From Lachnospiraceae bacterium (GTDB taxonomy: Bacteria; Bacillota; Clostridia; Lachnospirales; Lachnospiraceae), in NCBI GenBank assembly GCA_030526245.1, contig JAUNDD010000001.1, forward strand, positions 1-64,000: DNA of 64,000 bases. The letters are read 5' to 3'. The position numbers were made by a program, and so were the translations under genes. This document shows, piece after piece, positions 16,891 through 26,008 of the stretch. Below the pieces are notes generated by a model. It did no database searches and was not told where the DNA came from. It saw nothing but the letters and a program-made list of their open reading frames with translations. Each line of letters begins with the position of its first letter. Position 1 is the first letter of the stretch.

Positions 16891-18162
16891 TTATGCCATG
16901 GAGATGGGGCCGCCACGCATTTTTCCAGCAGTAACAATGCGGTTGATCGCTACCATATAGGCGCCCATTCTCATGGTGCTGTTCTTTTCCTTTGCCATGG
17001 CATCCACGTCATTGTAAGCCTTCAGCATGATCTTCTCCAATGTCTTATTCACTTCATCAAGATCCCATGCCATGCTCTGGATATTCTGAACCCATTCAAA
17101 ATAGGAAACTACAACACCGCCGGCGTTGGCCAGGATATCCGGAACTACTACAATACCACGGCGGTTCAGGATCTCGTCAGCCTCAACCGTCGTCGGGCCA
17201 TTGGCAGCTTCGATGATCACTTTGGCCTGAATTCGTTCTGCATTGTCTGCCGTGATCTGGTTCTCCAGCGCTGCCGGGATCAGCACATCGCACGGATAAG
17301 TCAGCAGTTCATCATTGCTGATATGCTTTACGCCCTCCGCCTGATAGTCTGCCAGACACTTGCTGCGGTCGGACAGGAATGCCAGGATCTCCGGAATATT
17401 CAGGCCGTCATCACAGCATACACCGCCGGAGTAATCTCCAACAGCTACGATCTTCTTGCCGGTTTCGTAGAAGATCTTCGCTGCTGTACCACCTACATTG
17501 CCCATACCCTGAACCACGTAAGTCTGCTCATCCGCATTCAGTCCCATGTTTTTCAGGCACTGGTAGGTGATGATCGTTACGCCGCGGCCGGTTGCCTCGG
17601 TTCTTCCAATGGATCCGCCGATCTCTACCGGCTTACCGGTAACAACGCCCGGAACCGCATGTCCCTTAAACATGCTGTAGGTATCCATGATCCAGCCCAT
17701 TACCTCGCCATTGGTGTTTACATCCGGTGCCGGGATATCCTGATCCGGTCCGATGATCGGAAGGATACGGGTCGTGTATCTTCTGGTCAGGGCGATCAGT
17801 TCATTGCGGGAGAGCGTTCTCGGATCCACCTTGATTCCACCCTTTGCTCCGCCATACGGGATGTTGACAACAGCACATTTGAAGGACATCCAGGCTGACA
17901 GAGCCTTCACTTCATCCAGATTGGAGTCCTGATGGTAACGGATACCTCCCTTATACGGTCCTCTTGCACTGTTATGCTGTACACGATAACCTTCAAACAC
18001 TTTTACTTCTCCGTTATCCATTTTGATCGGGATCGAAACTGTCAGTTCTCTCTCCGGATACCGAAGCGTTTCATATTCCGCTCTTGCAAGTCCAAGCTTT
18101 TCTGCTGCCTGATCCAGTACACTGAGCATGTTTTCATAGGGATTGTAAGCCTTTGCTGCCAT
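16891..18162 (-). CDS. gdhA: Glutamate dehydrogenase
   Basis: Interconverts glutamate and 2-oxoglutarate plus ammonia with NAD(P)+. 423 residues, the size of hexameric NAD-type clostridial/bacillar enzymes (RocG/GudB-like). The substrate-binding and catalytic Lys lie in VQHNSARGPYKGGIRYH and PYGGAKGGI (about residue 105); the Rossmann glycine motif is QGMGNVGG (about 217). The ATG follows AAGGAGGCAGAATC. The upstream 60 bases are almost pure A/T. Coenzyme preference was not decided. Confidence 0.95.
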   Translation of the reverse strand: MAAKAYNPYENMLSVLDQAAEKLGLARAEYETLRYPERELTVSIPIKMDNGEVKVFEGYRVQHNSARGPYKGGIRYHQDSNLDEVKALSAWMSFKCAVVNIPYGGAKGGIKVDPRTLSRNELIALTRRYTTRILPIIGPDQDIPAPDVNTNGEVMGWIMDTYSMFKGHAVPGVVTGKPVEIGGSIGRTEATGRGVTIITYQCLKNMGLNADEQTYVVQGMGNVGGTAAKIFYETGKKIVAVGDYSGGVCCDDGLNIPEILAFLSDRSKCLADYQAEGVKHISNDELLTYPCDVLIPAALENQITADNAERIQAKVIIEAANGPTTVEADEILNRRGIVVVPDILANAGGVVVSYFEWVQNIQSMAWDLDEVNKTLEKIMLKAYNDVDAMAKEKNSTMRMGAYMVAINRIVTAGKMRGGPISMA

Positions 18163-18238
18163 GATTCTGCCTCCTTAAATATTTGTATTATGTATTTATA
18201 ATATTGTTTTTATTTATTATTTTTATATTTAATCCTGT

Positions 18239-18289
18239 AAAAAAGGAACACTCTTCTGAAGTCTGTTCCATTTTCATTACGAGTGTTCC
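18239..18289 (-). terminator. Terminator of the rraA-like gene
   Basis: GGAACACTC(18245-18253)/GAGTGTTCC(18281-18289), followed on the minus strand by TTTTTT. A shorter alternative pairing GGAACA/TGTTCC exists inside it. Confidence 0.7.
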
Positions 18290-18358
18290 AATTTGCCTAT
18301 GATTACCATGAAAGCAGCCGGTCTTTCAGCCGTTTCCACGGGATGGTTCATTTGATGA

Positions 18359-19039
18359 TCAATCTACAAACTCAAAGCCAACCTCTTCCAGCTTTGCATC
18401 GACCCAGGGACGCGGCCAGCCTTTTCCTGCCAGGATGCCGTCCAGCTGTCCTACTTCACTGAGATTGGTCGCCTTTGCCTTCTCCGCAATTTCAGCCGCA
18501 AACTCAGGCGGGATGACCAGAATGCCGTCTGCATCGCCGATCAGGATATCGCCCGGATTAATGACCGTTCCTGCAAAGGATACCGGGAAATTCATCTCAC
18601 CCGGGCCGTTCTTGTACGGACCATTCGGAGTAACGCCCTTGGCGTATACCGGAAAATCCAGTTCGCGAAGAGCTGCACTGTCACGTACACAGCCATCAAT
18701 GATGATACCAGCCAGGCCTCTGCTCTTTGCGTAATTGCTCATGATCTCGCCGCAAAGAGAACGACTCATACTTCCCTTGTTAGCCAGAACGATAACATCA
18801 CCCGGCTTAGCCATGTCCAGTGCTTTGTGGAAAAGAAGGTTGTCACCTGCCGGGGCATTCACCGTAAAGGCGGTTCCCAGAAGCTTTGCATTCGGGTTCA
18901 GGGGATAGATGCAGGCATCTACCGCACCGATACGTCCCATGTTGTCATCGATATTGGCTACCGGAAGTCCGCGAAATGCCTCAACCAGTTCCTTTGCCGG
19001 TCTTTCAAAATCCTTTTTAATTCTGCATCCTACTGCCAT
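18359..19039 (-). CDS. RraA-like 4-hydroxy-4-methyl-2-oxoglutarate aldolase family protein
   Basis: 226 residues. Members cleave or decarboxylate 2-oxo acids (HMG/oxaloacetate type) or act as RNase E regulators; in a Bacillota catabolic setting the enzymatic role is more likely. Visible: GRIGAVDACIYP, GDVIVLANKGSMSRSLCGEIM, GIIIDGCVRD (metal-binding Asp/Arg region) and PGDILIGDADGILVIPPE. A GGAGG site precedes the ATG. It is transcribed away from a LysR regulator gene, which probably controls it. Confidence 0.85.
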   Translation of the reverse strand: MAVGCRIKKDFERPAKELVEAFRGLPVANIDDNMGRIGAVDACIYPLNPNAKLLGTAFTVNAPAGDNLLFHKALDMAKPGDVIVLANKGSMSRSLCGEIMSNYAKSRGLAGIIIDGCVRDSAALRELDFPVYAKGVTPNGPYKNGPGEMNFPVSFAGTVINPGDILIGDADGILVIPPEFAAEIAEKAKATNLSEVGQLDGILAGKGWPRPWVDAKLEEVGFEFVD

Positions 19040-19115
19040 ATCTGTTCCTCCTCATTTATTTTATGAAGTAATTATCTTTCTTTAACTGTCCACATCATAG
19101 CACAGCCCAAATCTA

Positions 19116-19144
19116 TTGTATAACGAATAATTTCTCTGTATAAT
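19116..19144 (+). promoter_or_regulatory. Promoter of the LysR-type gene at 19218
   Basis: TTGTAT, 17 bases, TATAAT on the plus strand in the 178-base divergent gap. Its -10 box abuts the dyad at 19143-19161. Confidence 0.65.
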
Positions 19145-19161
19145 ATAGATATGTTCTATAT
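19143..19161. promoter_or_regulatory. Inverted repeat, likely LysR operator
   Basis: ATATAGA and TCTATAT, 7-bp perfect arms separated by 5 bases. It sits on the -10/start region of the lysR promoter and in the rraA-lysR divergent gap, as expected for autoregulation. Confidence 0.55.
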
Positions 19162-19217
19162 TTAGTCAGGTCACCCTCTGCTCCAACAGCAGAGTATTTT
19201 GTGTAAGGAGGCAATGT

Positions 19218-20159
19218 ATGAACCTGTCCGAAATCGAAACCTTTCTGACGATCGTCAACACAAAAAGCATCACCCGCACCGCCGATCTTCTCTTTCTCTC
19301 CCAGCCTACCGTCAGCCACCGACTAAACTCACTGGAGCAGGAACTGGGGTTCCCGCTGGTTATCCGAAAAAAGGGCCATAAGCAGGTAGAACTGACCGCT
19401 AAAGGGTCTGATTTCATCACCTACGCCGAGCGATGGATGTCCCTGTGGAAAGAGACCCAGGCCTTTCAACTCAATCAGGAGCAGCTTCTCCTGACCATAG
19501 GCTGTACGGACAGTCTGAACGTGGCTCTGCTCGCTCCCTTTTATCAGCAGCTGTTAGCCACTCAGCCCGGAATCGATCTGAACATTCAGACTCATCACTC
19601 CAGTGAGCTGTACAACATCCTGAACAATCACGATATCGACATGGGATTTGTGTATCATCACCTGCATTACAAAAACATTATCTCCGAGCGACTTTACGAG
19701 GAGAAGTTATATCTGGTACAGTCCGACACTCCCGCCGTTGAAAAGCCATTAGTGCACACCGATGAACTGGATCCATCCATGGAGCTTTTTCTGAGCTGGG
19801 ATGATAACTTTCAGATCTGGCACGATCGCTGGCTGGCCTCCTCCGGACGGCCTCACCTGTCCATCGATACGATTACACTAATGTATCGTCTGTGGGATGA
19901 TCCCGGATATTGGGTCATCGCTCCCGAGTCTGCCATTCTGGAGCTCTCGCGCTTTCGCCGGGTGTATGTCAGCGAACTGGTGAATTGTCCGCCCAATCGG
20001 GCCTGCTACAAGATCAAGCATAAATTTCCGAAGCTCAGCAGCGAACAGGCTGTATCTGTGTTTGAACAACAGCTGACAGAGTTTCTGAAAAATCGGCAGA
20101 CCGATATCCCAGTAGGTCAGGTATTTGGCGGATATTCCCCGCGACAAGAAATATCTTAA
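19218..20159 (+). CDS. LysR-family regulator, divergent from rraA-like gene
   Basis: 313 residues. The N-terminal helix-turn-helix (LSEIETFLTIVNTKSITRTADLLFLSQPTVSHRLNSLEQELG in order, about 2-45) is followed by the linker and the effector-binding domain beginning near LLTIGCTDSLNVALLAPFYQQLL. The ATG follows AAGGAGGCAATGT. The divergent position suggests control of the rraA-like gene by a small carboxylate, but the ligand cannot be predicted. It is followed by a strong terminator. Confidence 0.92.
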   Translation: MNLSEIETFLTIVNTKSITRTADLLFLSQPTVSHRLNSLEQELGFPLVIRKKGHKQVELTAKGSDFITYAERWMSLWKETQAFQLNQEQLLLTIGCTDSLNVALLAPFYQQLLATQPGIDLNIQTHHSSELYNILNNHDIDMGFVYHHLHYKNIISERLYEEKLYLVQSDTPAVEKPLVHTDELDPSMELFLSWDDNFQIWHDRWLASSGRPHLSIDTITLMYRLWDDPGYWVIAPESAILELSRFRRVYVSELVNCPPNRACYKIKHKFPKLSSEQAVSVFEQQLTEFLKNRQTDIPVGQVFGGYSPRQEIS

Positions 20160-20165
20160 TACATA

Positions 20166-20203
20166 ACAAAACAGCCCCACCGGATACGGCGTGGCTGTTT
20201 TGT
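20166..20203 (+). terminator. Terminator of the LysR-type gene
   Basis: ACAAAACAGCC/GGCTGTTTTGT stem with CCAC/GTGG extension, a few bases after the stop codon. It could work in both directions. Confidence 0.85.
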
Positions 20204-20335
20204 CATATGGACTATTTTTCATCTCAAAGGAGACTAAACCTTTATGAGCATGGTGCTCAAGTCAATCTTTGCAGCTTTCACATGGGGGCTGTCAGGTCAC
20301 CTTCAATTCCAGCTACTCCGACTGACCTCCATATC

Positions 20336-21514
20336 TTACTTCCGGAGTTTTTCAACAGCTTCCTTGATGCGATCGCAGGCTTCCACCAGCTCCTCATAGC
20401 TGCATGCATAGGAAATTCGCAGATATCCCTCTCCCTCACTTCCGAAGGCGGAACCCGGAACCAATGCTACCTTTGCATTCTCAAGCAGGTACTCGGCCAC
20501 CTCCATGGAGGTCATACCCAGACTCTTGATATTTACGAAAATGTAGAAGGCACCCTTCGGCTGATTGGTACTGATGCCATCAATGGCATTTAATGCCTTT
20601 ACTACATAATTCTTTCTTCTCTCGTACTCCTGACGCATTGCTTCCACATCGTCATCACACTCATTCAGCGCCACAACGGCTGCATCCTGAACAAAGGAGG
20701 AAGCGCAGGTAATGGTATACTGATGCACACGTACGCAGGCCGAAATGATCTCCTTCGGTGCACACATATAACCAAGTCTCCAGCCGGTCATAGAATAGGC
20801 TTTGGACATACCGCTAAGCTTAATGGTACGCTCCTTCATTCCCGGCAGAGCTGCAATACTGGTGTGCTTCTCGCCATCGTAAACCAGCTGCTCGTAGATT
20901 TCATCGGAAAGTACCAGTAGATCATTCTTGATGGCAATATCTGCCAGCTTCTGCAGAGTTTCCTTGGAGAACACGCCACCGGTGGGGTTGCTCGGATCCA
21001 CGATGACGATCATTTTCGTCTTTTCGGTGATCTTGCTCTCCAGCTCCTCAAAATCGATCTGGAAGTCATTAACCTCCTTCAGACTGTAGGTTACCGGAAC
21101 TGCGCCCAGCGACTCCGGCACGTGAATGTAGTTCAGCCACACCGGATTGGGAACCAGGATCTCGTCACCCGGGTTTAAGAAGGCGGCCATCGCCGCATAG
21201 GTTCCTTCACCGACTCCAACGGTAACCAGGACCTCAGAAGCATCATAATCGATGCCGTTCTTTCTCTTTTCAAACTCAGCAATAGTCTGACGGATCTGCG
21301 GCGTACCGTAGTTGGAAGTATAGAAAACATGGCCGGCTGCCAGACTTTCATTCGCAGCATCCTTGATTCGCTGCGGCGTATCAAAATCCGGGCGTCCGAT
21401 CTCCATATGGATCACTTTCTCGCCAGCCTGCTGCATCTTTGTTGCTTTCTCCATTACGGCACGGATGCCGGAAAACGGAAGACTGTCCATTCTTTTAGCC
21501 GGTGTATAGTTCAT
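20336..21514 (-). CDS. PLP-dependent aminotransferase (class I/II, aspartate aminotransferase-like)
   Basis: Transfers an amino group between an amino acid and a 2-oxo acid. 392 residues starting at the ATG at 21514 (AGGAGG 8 bases upstream); a GTG one codon earlier is possible. Fold-type I landmarks: PNPVWLNY, DPSNPTGG, LSDEIYEQLVYDG, and the PLP lysine in SGMSKAYSMTGWRLGY (about residue 237). The specific donor is unknown. It follows the DeoR gene at 21.7 kb on the same strand with about 165 bases between and has its own candidate promoter. Confidence 0.92.
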   Translation of the reverse strand: MNYTPAKRMDSLPFSGIRAVMEKATKMQQAGEKVIHMEIGRPDFDTPQRIKDAANESLAAGHVFYTSNYGTPQIRQTIAEFEKRKNGIDYDASEVLVTVGVGEGTYAAMAAFLNPGDEILVPNPVWLNYIHVPESLGAVPVTYSLKEVNDFQIDFEELESKITEKTKMIVIVDPSNPTGGVFSKETLQKLADIAIKNDLLVLSDEIYEQLVYDGEKHTSIAALPGMKERTIKLSGMSKAYSMTGWRLGYMCAPKEIISACVRVHQYTITCASSFVQDAAVVALNECDDDVEAMRQEYERRKNYVVKALNAIDGISTNQPKGAFYIFVNIKSLGMTSMEVAEYLLENAKVALVPGSAFGSEGEGYLRISYACSYEELVEACDRIKEAVEKLRK

Positions 21515-21646
21515 CACTGTATCCTCCTGTAGAACATGGAATAGTATTTATATCTGTACGGCAGAACCACCGTACAGTTCATTACTCTCTTCCCTGTCAT
21601 GCTAACATTCACATACAGCAAAGTCAATTTAATAATTCCTATGTAT

Positions 21647-21675
21647 AATATAGAAGCAATTAATATTTAAACCAA
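21647..21675 (-). promoter_or_regulatory. Candidate promoter of the aminotransferase gene
   Basis: The minus strand reads TTGGTT, 17 bases, TATATT. The -35 region belongs to a 13-base string (GTGTTGGTTTAAA) that also occurs at 38701-38713. Confidence 0.45.
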
Positions 21676-21680
21676 CACAA

Positions 21681-22469
21681 TCAGTCCTCGGTTTTCCTCT
21701 CTTCTTCCATCGGATAATAAAGATCGATGCCTTTTTCTTCAAACAATTCCAGCCATTCATCATCCGGTTTGCGATCCGTAACCACCGCTTCGAGCTGATC
21801 AAATCCAAGTACACGCACAAATGCGTATTTATCAAACTTCGTATGATCCACCATCAGAATGATCTTCTGTCCCCGCTGGATCAGTACTCGTTTTATGGCC
21901 GCCTCTTCTTCATTTGAATCAAAGATGCCACCATCTAAACTCATGCCCGTACAACTGATCAGCACATAGTCCAGGTAATATTCATTGATCGTGTTGCGCG
22001 CGATGGAGCCCTGCATGGAAAACGTATTATTATTGATTACCCCACCGGTAGAAATGACCGTCAGTGCGGCCTGATCCAGCTCTCGAACGATCTTTACCGA
22101 ATTCGTCAGAACCGTAATATCTCTTCGATCTCGCAGAAGACTGATCGCTTCCATTCCCGTGGAACTCGAATCAACTCCCAGAGACACTCCGGTAGGAATG
22201 ATTTCTGCCGTCAGCCGACCAATCGTCTGCTTTTCATCCTTATTGGTCTGAGCCCGTCGAAGGTACTCAATATGCTCCGATACATGATACATATTCAGTA
22301 CGGCCCCGCCATGGGTTCGTGTGATAAGCCCTTCCTGCTCCAGCTTCTCCAGGTCTCTTCGAATTGTCTCCTCTGTCACTCCATACTCTTTGCTCAACTG
22401 GGAAACCAGTACTTTTTTGTTTCTTTTAACAGTCTGCCTTATTTCCGACAGCCTTTCTCTCTGTGCCAT
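21681..22469 (-). CDS. DeoR-family regulator 1
   Basis: 262 residues from the ATG at 22469 (GAAGG upstream); upstream codons to 22583 lack a ribosome binding site. N-terminal DeoR helix-turn-helix RLSEIRQTVKRNKKVLVSQLSKEYGVTEETIRRDLEKLE (in order, about 4-42) with the wing THGGAVL, then the DeoRC sugar-phosphate sensor domain with GVDSSSTGMEA and VDHTKFDKYAF. It is the last gene of the 38.6-21.7 kb catabolic region and a close paralogue of DeoR 2 (32.5 kb), so the two may sense different intermediates of one pathway. Confidence 0.92.
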   Translation of the reverse strand: MAQRERLSEIRQTVKRNKKVLVSQLSKEYGVTEETIRRDLEKLEQEGLITRTHGGAVLNMYHVSEHIEYLRRAQTNKDEKQTIGRLTAEIIPTGVSLGVDSSSTGMEAISLLRDRRDITVLTNSVKIVRELDQAALTVISTGGVINNNTFSMQGSIARNTINEYYLDYVLISCTGMSLDGGIFDSNEEEAAIKRVLIQRGQKIILMVDHTKFDKYAFVRVLGFDQLEAVVTDRKPDDEWLELFEEKGIDLYYPMEEERKTED

Positions 22470-22600
22470 GGATAACCTTCTCGACTTTCTGTTTATTTTT
22501 TCTCTTACGATTCTTTTGAACGAAATCGTATAAACAATTATACCAAATAATCTCAAATCTGCAAACTGTGCAATTACTTTCACTTAGAGACATACGGTGA

Positions 22601-23545
22601 TTATGCCCCCGCCATCCATCGAACCGCCAGAAATATGACCGGAATAGATATCACACAAAACAGAGTCGATACCGTCACGATCTGCGCCGCATAATCCGGA
22701 TCCAGACCATGATCCCTGGAAATCATAACGGCAATGGTTGTCGATGGCGAGCAGGCTGTCACCATCAGCACAATACTTTCCGCCTCCGGAAAAATCTGTC
22801 TTGCTGCTGCATAAACCAAAACAGGTACAAGGATCATTCTCGTCACCGAATAGATCAGGGCGTGAGGCAAATTCCTGGCACTTCCCTTTTCCATAAAGCA
22901 GAGACTTGCTCCGATATAGATCATTCCCAACACGGTGCTGGTCGATCCCAACTGACCAATCGTTTCTTTCACGATTGCAGGTATCGGAACGCTGAACGTA
23001 TTGACCAGAAACCCGAGCAGCACTGCGTAAGTGATGGGGTTCAGCGCATTTCGGATGCTTTCCGCCAGATTTTTCTTCTGCCCCTGCGTAAACAGACTGA
23101 TTCCCACCGTCCAGATCACCAGAGCCTCCAGTGAACAGCCCAGCGGAATATAAATAGAGGCCTGCGTGCCCTCAAACAGCGCATACAACAGCGGTAATAC
23201 CACATACGCATAGTTGCCGCTGACCATACAGCCCAGATGTACATTCCTTTGCGGATATTTCATACCGGTGACCTTCACACAGATCAGTCCTGCCAGTATC
23301 ATGACCGGGTATATACACAGCTGTGCCGCCACCATTCCCCTAAGTTTGATCAGATCACCGAACGTCACTTTCTGCTCCATCAGCAGGTGGAACGATAGCA
23401 GCGGAAGAATAATCTTCATCAAAAGCCCCGACAGAACCGTCAGCCCCTCCTTTTTTAAAACACCGATGCGAACAGCAAACACACCGGTCAGGATCAAAAG
23501 AACCAGATTGAACAATTTGGGAATAATGATCGAGTAGTAATCCAT
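22601..23545 (-). CDS. AEC-family permease (auxin efflux carrier type)
   Basis: 314 residues with about ten hydrophobic helices in two five-helix halves, typical for AEC transporters that move malate, lactate or other small organic anions. Motifs: NLVLLILTGVFAVRIGVLKK at the N-terminus, GNYAYVVLPLLYALFEG in the middle and TACSPSTTIAVMISRDHG near the end. It lies between the FBP-aldolase family gene and DeoR 1, with a dispersed repeat and a terminator on its upstream side, so it may be transcribed separately. Confidence 0.88.
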   Translation of the reverse strand: MDYYSIIIPKLFNLVLLILTGVFAVRIGVLKKEGLTVLSGLLMKIILPLLSFHLLMEQKVTFGDLIKLRGMVAAQLCIYPVMILAGLICVKVTGMKYPQRNVHLGCMVSGNYAYVVLPLLYALFEGTQASIYIPLGCSLEALVIWTVGISLFTQGQKKNLAESIRNALNPITYAVLLGFLVNTFSVPIPAIVKETIGQLGSTSTVLGMIYIGASLCFMEKGSARNLPHALIYSVTRMILVPVLVYAAARQIFPEAESIVLMVTACSPSTTIAVMISRDHGLDPDYAAQIVTVSTLFCVISIPVIFLAVRWMAGA

Positions 23546-23566
23546 ACCCTTTTACCACCTTTCATA

Positions 23567-23594
23567 GCCGATTTATATCGAACCCGCAGGAAAT
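23567..23594 (+). repeat. Dispersed repeat, copy D (3' half only)
   Basis: GCCGATTTATATCGAACCCG and the following CAGGAAATC resemble the right half of the element at 55501-55580. It again lies just beyond a minus-strand terminator. Confidence 0.55.
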
Positions 23595-23637
23595 CAAAAA
23601 CGGGCCGCGAACAACCATCCCTTGTTCAACAGCCCGC
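23594..23637 (-). terminator. Terminator after the FBP-aldolase family gene at 23.7 kb
   Basis: GGGC/GCCC and GAACAA/TTGTTC stacked stems, followed on the minus strand by TTTTTG. Confidence 0.6.
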
Positions 23638-23700
23638 TATTTATTTTCAAATGACAGAAGTAAGCACGACGCTCGTGATCAGGACGCACCGCATCCCTCA

Positions 23701-24528
23701 TCAGAAGCCAAGTTCCTTCATCTTGTGAATGACAACCTGCCGTTCATCTTCCAAAGGCCGCTGAAGCAGTGTCTTATACACCAGTTCATTCGGTCTTGCT
23801 TCCAGTTCAGCACGTAATCCTTTATCAAAAGCCACTCGAAGGGCCGTACCGATATTTACCTTACATACATGATAACTGCGCATCTTTTCCAGCTGATCAT
23901 CCGGCAATCCGGTAGAACCATGAATAACAAGCGGCACCTTCACCTCATTCTGAATTTCTTCCAGAAGATCAAAGTGAATGTTCGCAGACTGAGTACGCAT
24001 CTGATGAGTCGTTCCAACCGACACCGCAAGGCAGCTGCAGCCGGTCGCTTCCGCAAAGTCCCTTGCCTCCTTCGGATCCGTCAGCTGGTCCTTATGCGTA
24101 TCCTTTCCCAGATATGCTACTGAACCGATCTCGGCCTCTACAGAAGCACCGTATCTCTTAGCACGTTCCACAACTTCCCGTGTAATACGCACATTCTCTT
24201 CAAAGGGAAGCTGAGAACCGTCAAACATAACCGAAGAATAGCCTGCATCCAGTGCCTTCCAGATTGCCTCCGTGTTATTGGCATGATCCAGATGCATGCA
24301 AACCGGGACAGACGCTTTTTTTGCCATTTCTCTCGCTACCATCCCCCAGTAATCATAACCGATAAACTCGGAGATCATGGGGCTGGCCTGCATGATGATC
24401 GGCGCATTTAATTCTTCTGCTGCAGAAATCAACGTCGGAATATCCGGAAAAATAGCCAGGTTAAAAGCACCAACGGCGGCATCCTTTTCCATATACTGTG
24501 GCAGTAACTCATCTAACGTAACATACAT
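23701..24528 (-). CDS. Class II fructose-bisphosphate aldolase family protein 1
   Basis: Zinc-dependent aldolase that would cleave a ketose phosphate or bisphosphate to DHAP plus an aldehyde. 275 residues, slightly shorter than FbaA/GatY. Zinc ligands are visible as His in HLDHANN (about 80-86), His in GTTHQMR (about 180) and His in VIHGSTGLPDD (about 207); the phosphate-binding KVNIGTALR follows. It is separated from the upstream substrate-binding protein gene by a stem-loop. A second, divergent copy is at 35.4 kb. The substrate (fructose, tagatose, or another ketose phosphate) is not decided. Confidence 0.88.
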   Translation of the reverse strand: MYVTLDELLPQYMEKDAAVGAFNLAIFPDIPTLISAAEELNAPIIMQASPMISEFIGYDYWGMVAREMAKKASVPVCMHLDHANNTEAIWKALDAGYSSVMFDGSQLPFEENVRITREVVERAKRYGASVEAEIGSVAYLGKDTHKDQLTDPKEARDFAEATGCSCLAVSVGTTHQMRTQSANIHFDLLEEIQNEVKVPLVIHGSTGLPDDQLEKMRSYHVCKVNIGTALRVAFDKGLRAELEARPNELVYKTLLQRPLEDERQVVIHKMKELGF

Positions 24529-24609
24529 ATTGCTGATCCTCTTTTCTCAAATCAAAACTAGTCATATCAGCAGAAAGGAACTTTCTGCATAGATCTCTCG
24601 CCTAATTTG

Positions 24610-24637
24610 AGGAAGCACCGGAAAACCGGTGCCTCCT
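24610..24637 (-). terminator. Stem-loop after the second Liv-type binding protein gene
   Basis: AGGAAGCACCGG/CCGGTGCCTCCT, 4-base loop, about 50 bases after the stop codon. No good T-run, so probably an mRNA-stabilising or attenuating structure rather than a full terminator. Confidence 0.65.
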
Positions 24638-24686
24638 GTCTGCTTCTGCCGGAGAACCCGGCATTTACTTTCTGTCAAAAGAGCAA

Positions 24687-25946
24687 TTATCTTTCTTCCC
24701 AGGACGGCATCGGAACGGTTGCTTCAATGACAGCATTTGCCTCCGGATATACAGTCTGATACTTGCCATCGATCATCTGAACGACGAAAGAGTTAGCCTC
24801 GGTATTCTGACCGTACTCGTCAACGCTGATTCCATTCCACGGAATCGGCAGCTCAGCGGTATCAACATCCAGATCTCTCATTGCTTCAGCAATGGCTTCC
24901 GGATCAGAAGAACCAGCCTGGTTAATTGCAACAGCAATCATCAGAAGGTTCGTCATATCCTTGCAATGTCCCTCGGAAAGAGTTGCTCCATCCGGAGAAT
25001 ACTGGGTGTACAGATCAACCAGCTGTGCGGTTGCCGGGTTGGTAAGGTCGGTGGACCAGCCAGCCGTTGTATAGATGTACTCGGTATCACCAGCCATCGT
25101 ATCCAGGAAGTCAGTCTGCACGAAGCCGCCGCGCTGTCCCAGCAGGATCTTCGGTGCCCAGTTCTGCTCCTTGAAGCCCTTCAGGAACAGGATCGCATCC
25201 GATGAATAGGAAGCCATGAACACAACATCCGGGTTAGCTGCTTTGATCTTCAGAACCTCGGCAGAAACGTTGGTAGCCGATGCAGAGTAGGAAATATCCT
25301 CTACTACTTCGTATCCATATACATCCGCATAGTTCTGCTCGGAAATACGGATATTGGCACCAAACTCACTATCCTCCGATACGAATGCAACCGTCTTCAG
25401 GTCAGCGCCTTTTGCATTCTCCTGATCCAGGAATTTGTAGGCATCCTCGATGTAAGTATTATCATTGCAGCCATAACGGAAATAGTAGTCAAAATCAGTA
25501 TCCGGATCGGTCAGAGACGGTGAAGAACCTGCTGTGCAAAGCGGGATACCGTAGGTCTCTGTAACAACCGCAACGGCCTTGGTTACTGCGGAGGTATACT
25601 GACCGGTCATAGCTACTACGCCTTCCTCGGTAATCAGACGTTTTGCTTCAGAAGCTGCCGTGGTGGGATCCTGCTTGGAATCTGCAAATACCAGCTCGAT
25701 CTTTGCGCCATCCAGGCTCGGAATACCGGCTTCCTCAGCCAGTGCTAAGGCAATGTCCGGATTTTCGTTGTTGATCAGATCTGCGATCATTTCACCGGCT
25801 GCCTTAACCTGCAGACCGTAAGTTGCATTGGCACCGGACATCGGAGTCAGGAAACCAATTTTGATCGTTTCTTCTGCACTTGCAGCTACGCTCATACCAA
25901 GAGCCATCGCACCAACCAAACCGAGCGCACATACTTTTTTGTTCAT
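24687..25946 (-). CDS. Liv-type substrate-binding protein (system 2)
   Basis: Extracytoplasmic receptor of the second branched-chain amino-acid type importer. 419 residues: a signal peptide with AAASAEE-like cleavage region (about 1-25), then a type-I binding fold starting at IKIGFLTPMSGANATYG. The signal peptide lacks a lipobox cysteine, unusual for a Gram-positive receptor. It is encoded downstream of the permease, kinase, aldolase and isomerase genes rather than first. The company of sugar enzymes argues that the ligand is a sugar-like compound and not an amino acid. Confidence 0.88.
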   Translation of the reverse strand: MNKKVCALGLVGAMALGMSVAASAEETIKIGFLTPMSGANATYGLQVKAAGEMIADLINNENPDIALALAEEAGIPSLDGAKIELVFADSKQDPTTAASEAKRLITEEGVVAMTGQYTSAVTKAVAVVTETYGIPLCTAGSSPSLTDPDTDFDYYFRYGCNDNTYIEDAYKFLDQENAKGADLKTVAFVSEDSEFGANIRISEQNYADVYGYEVVEDISYSASATNVSAEVLKIKAANPDVVFMASYSSDAILFLKGFKEQNWAPKILLGQRGGFVQTDFLDTMAGDTEYIYTTAGWSTDLTNPATAQLVDLYTQYSPDGATLSEGHCKDMTNLLMIAVAINQAGSSDPEAIAEAMRDLDVDTAELPIPWNGISVDEYGQNTEANSFVVQMIDGKYQTVYPEANAVIEATVPMPSWEER

Positions 25947-26008
25947 CTTGTTCCTCCTTTAAAATTGGTTATTAGTTTCAATCAGCATACCTTTCGATCA
26001 TATGCCAA

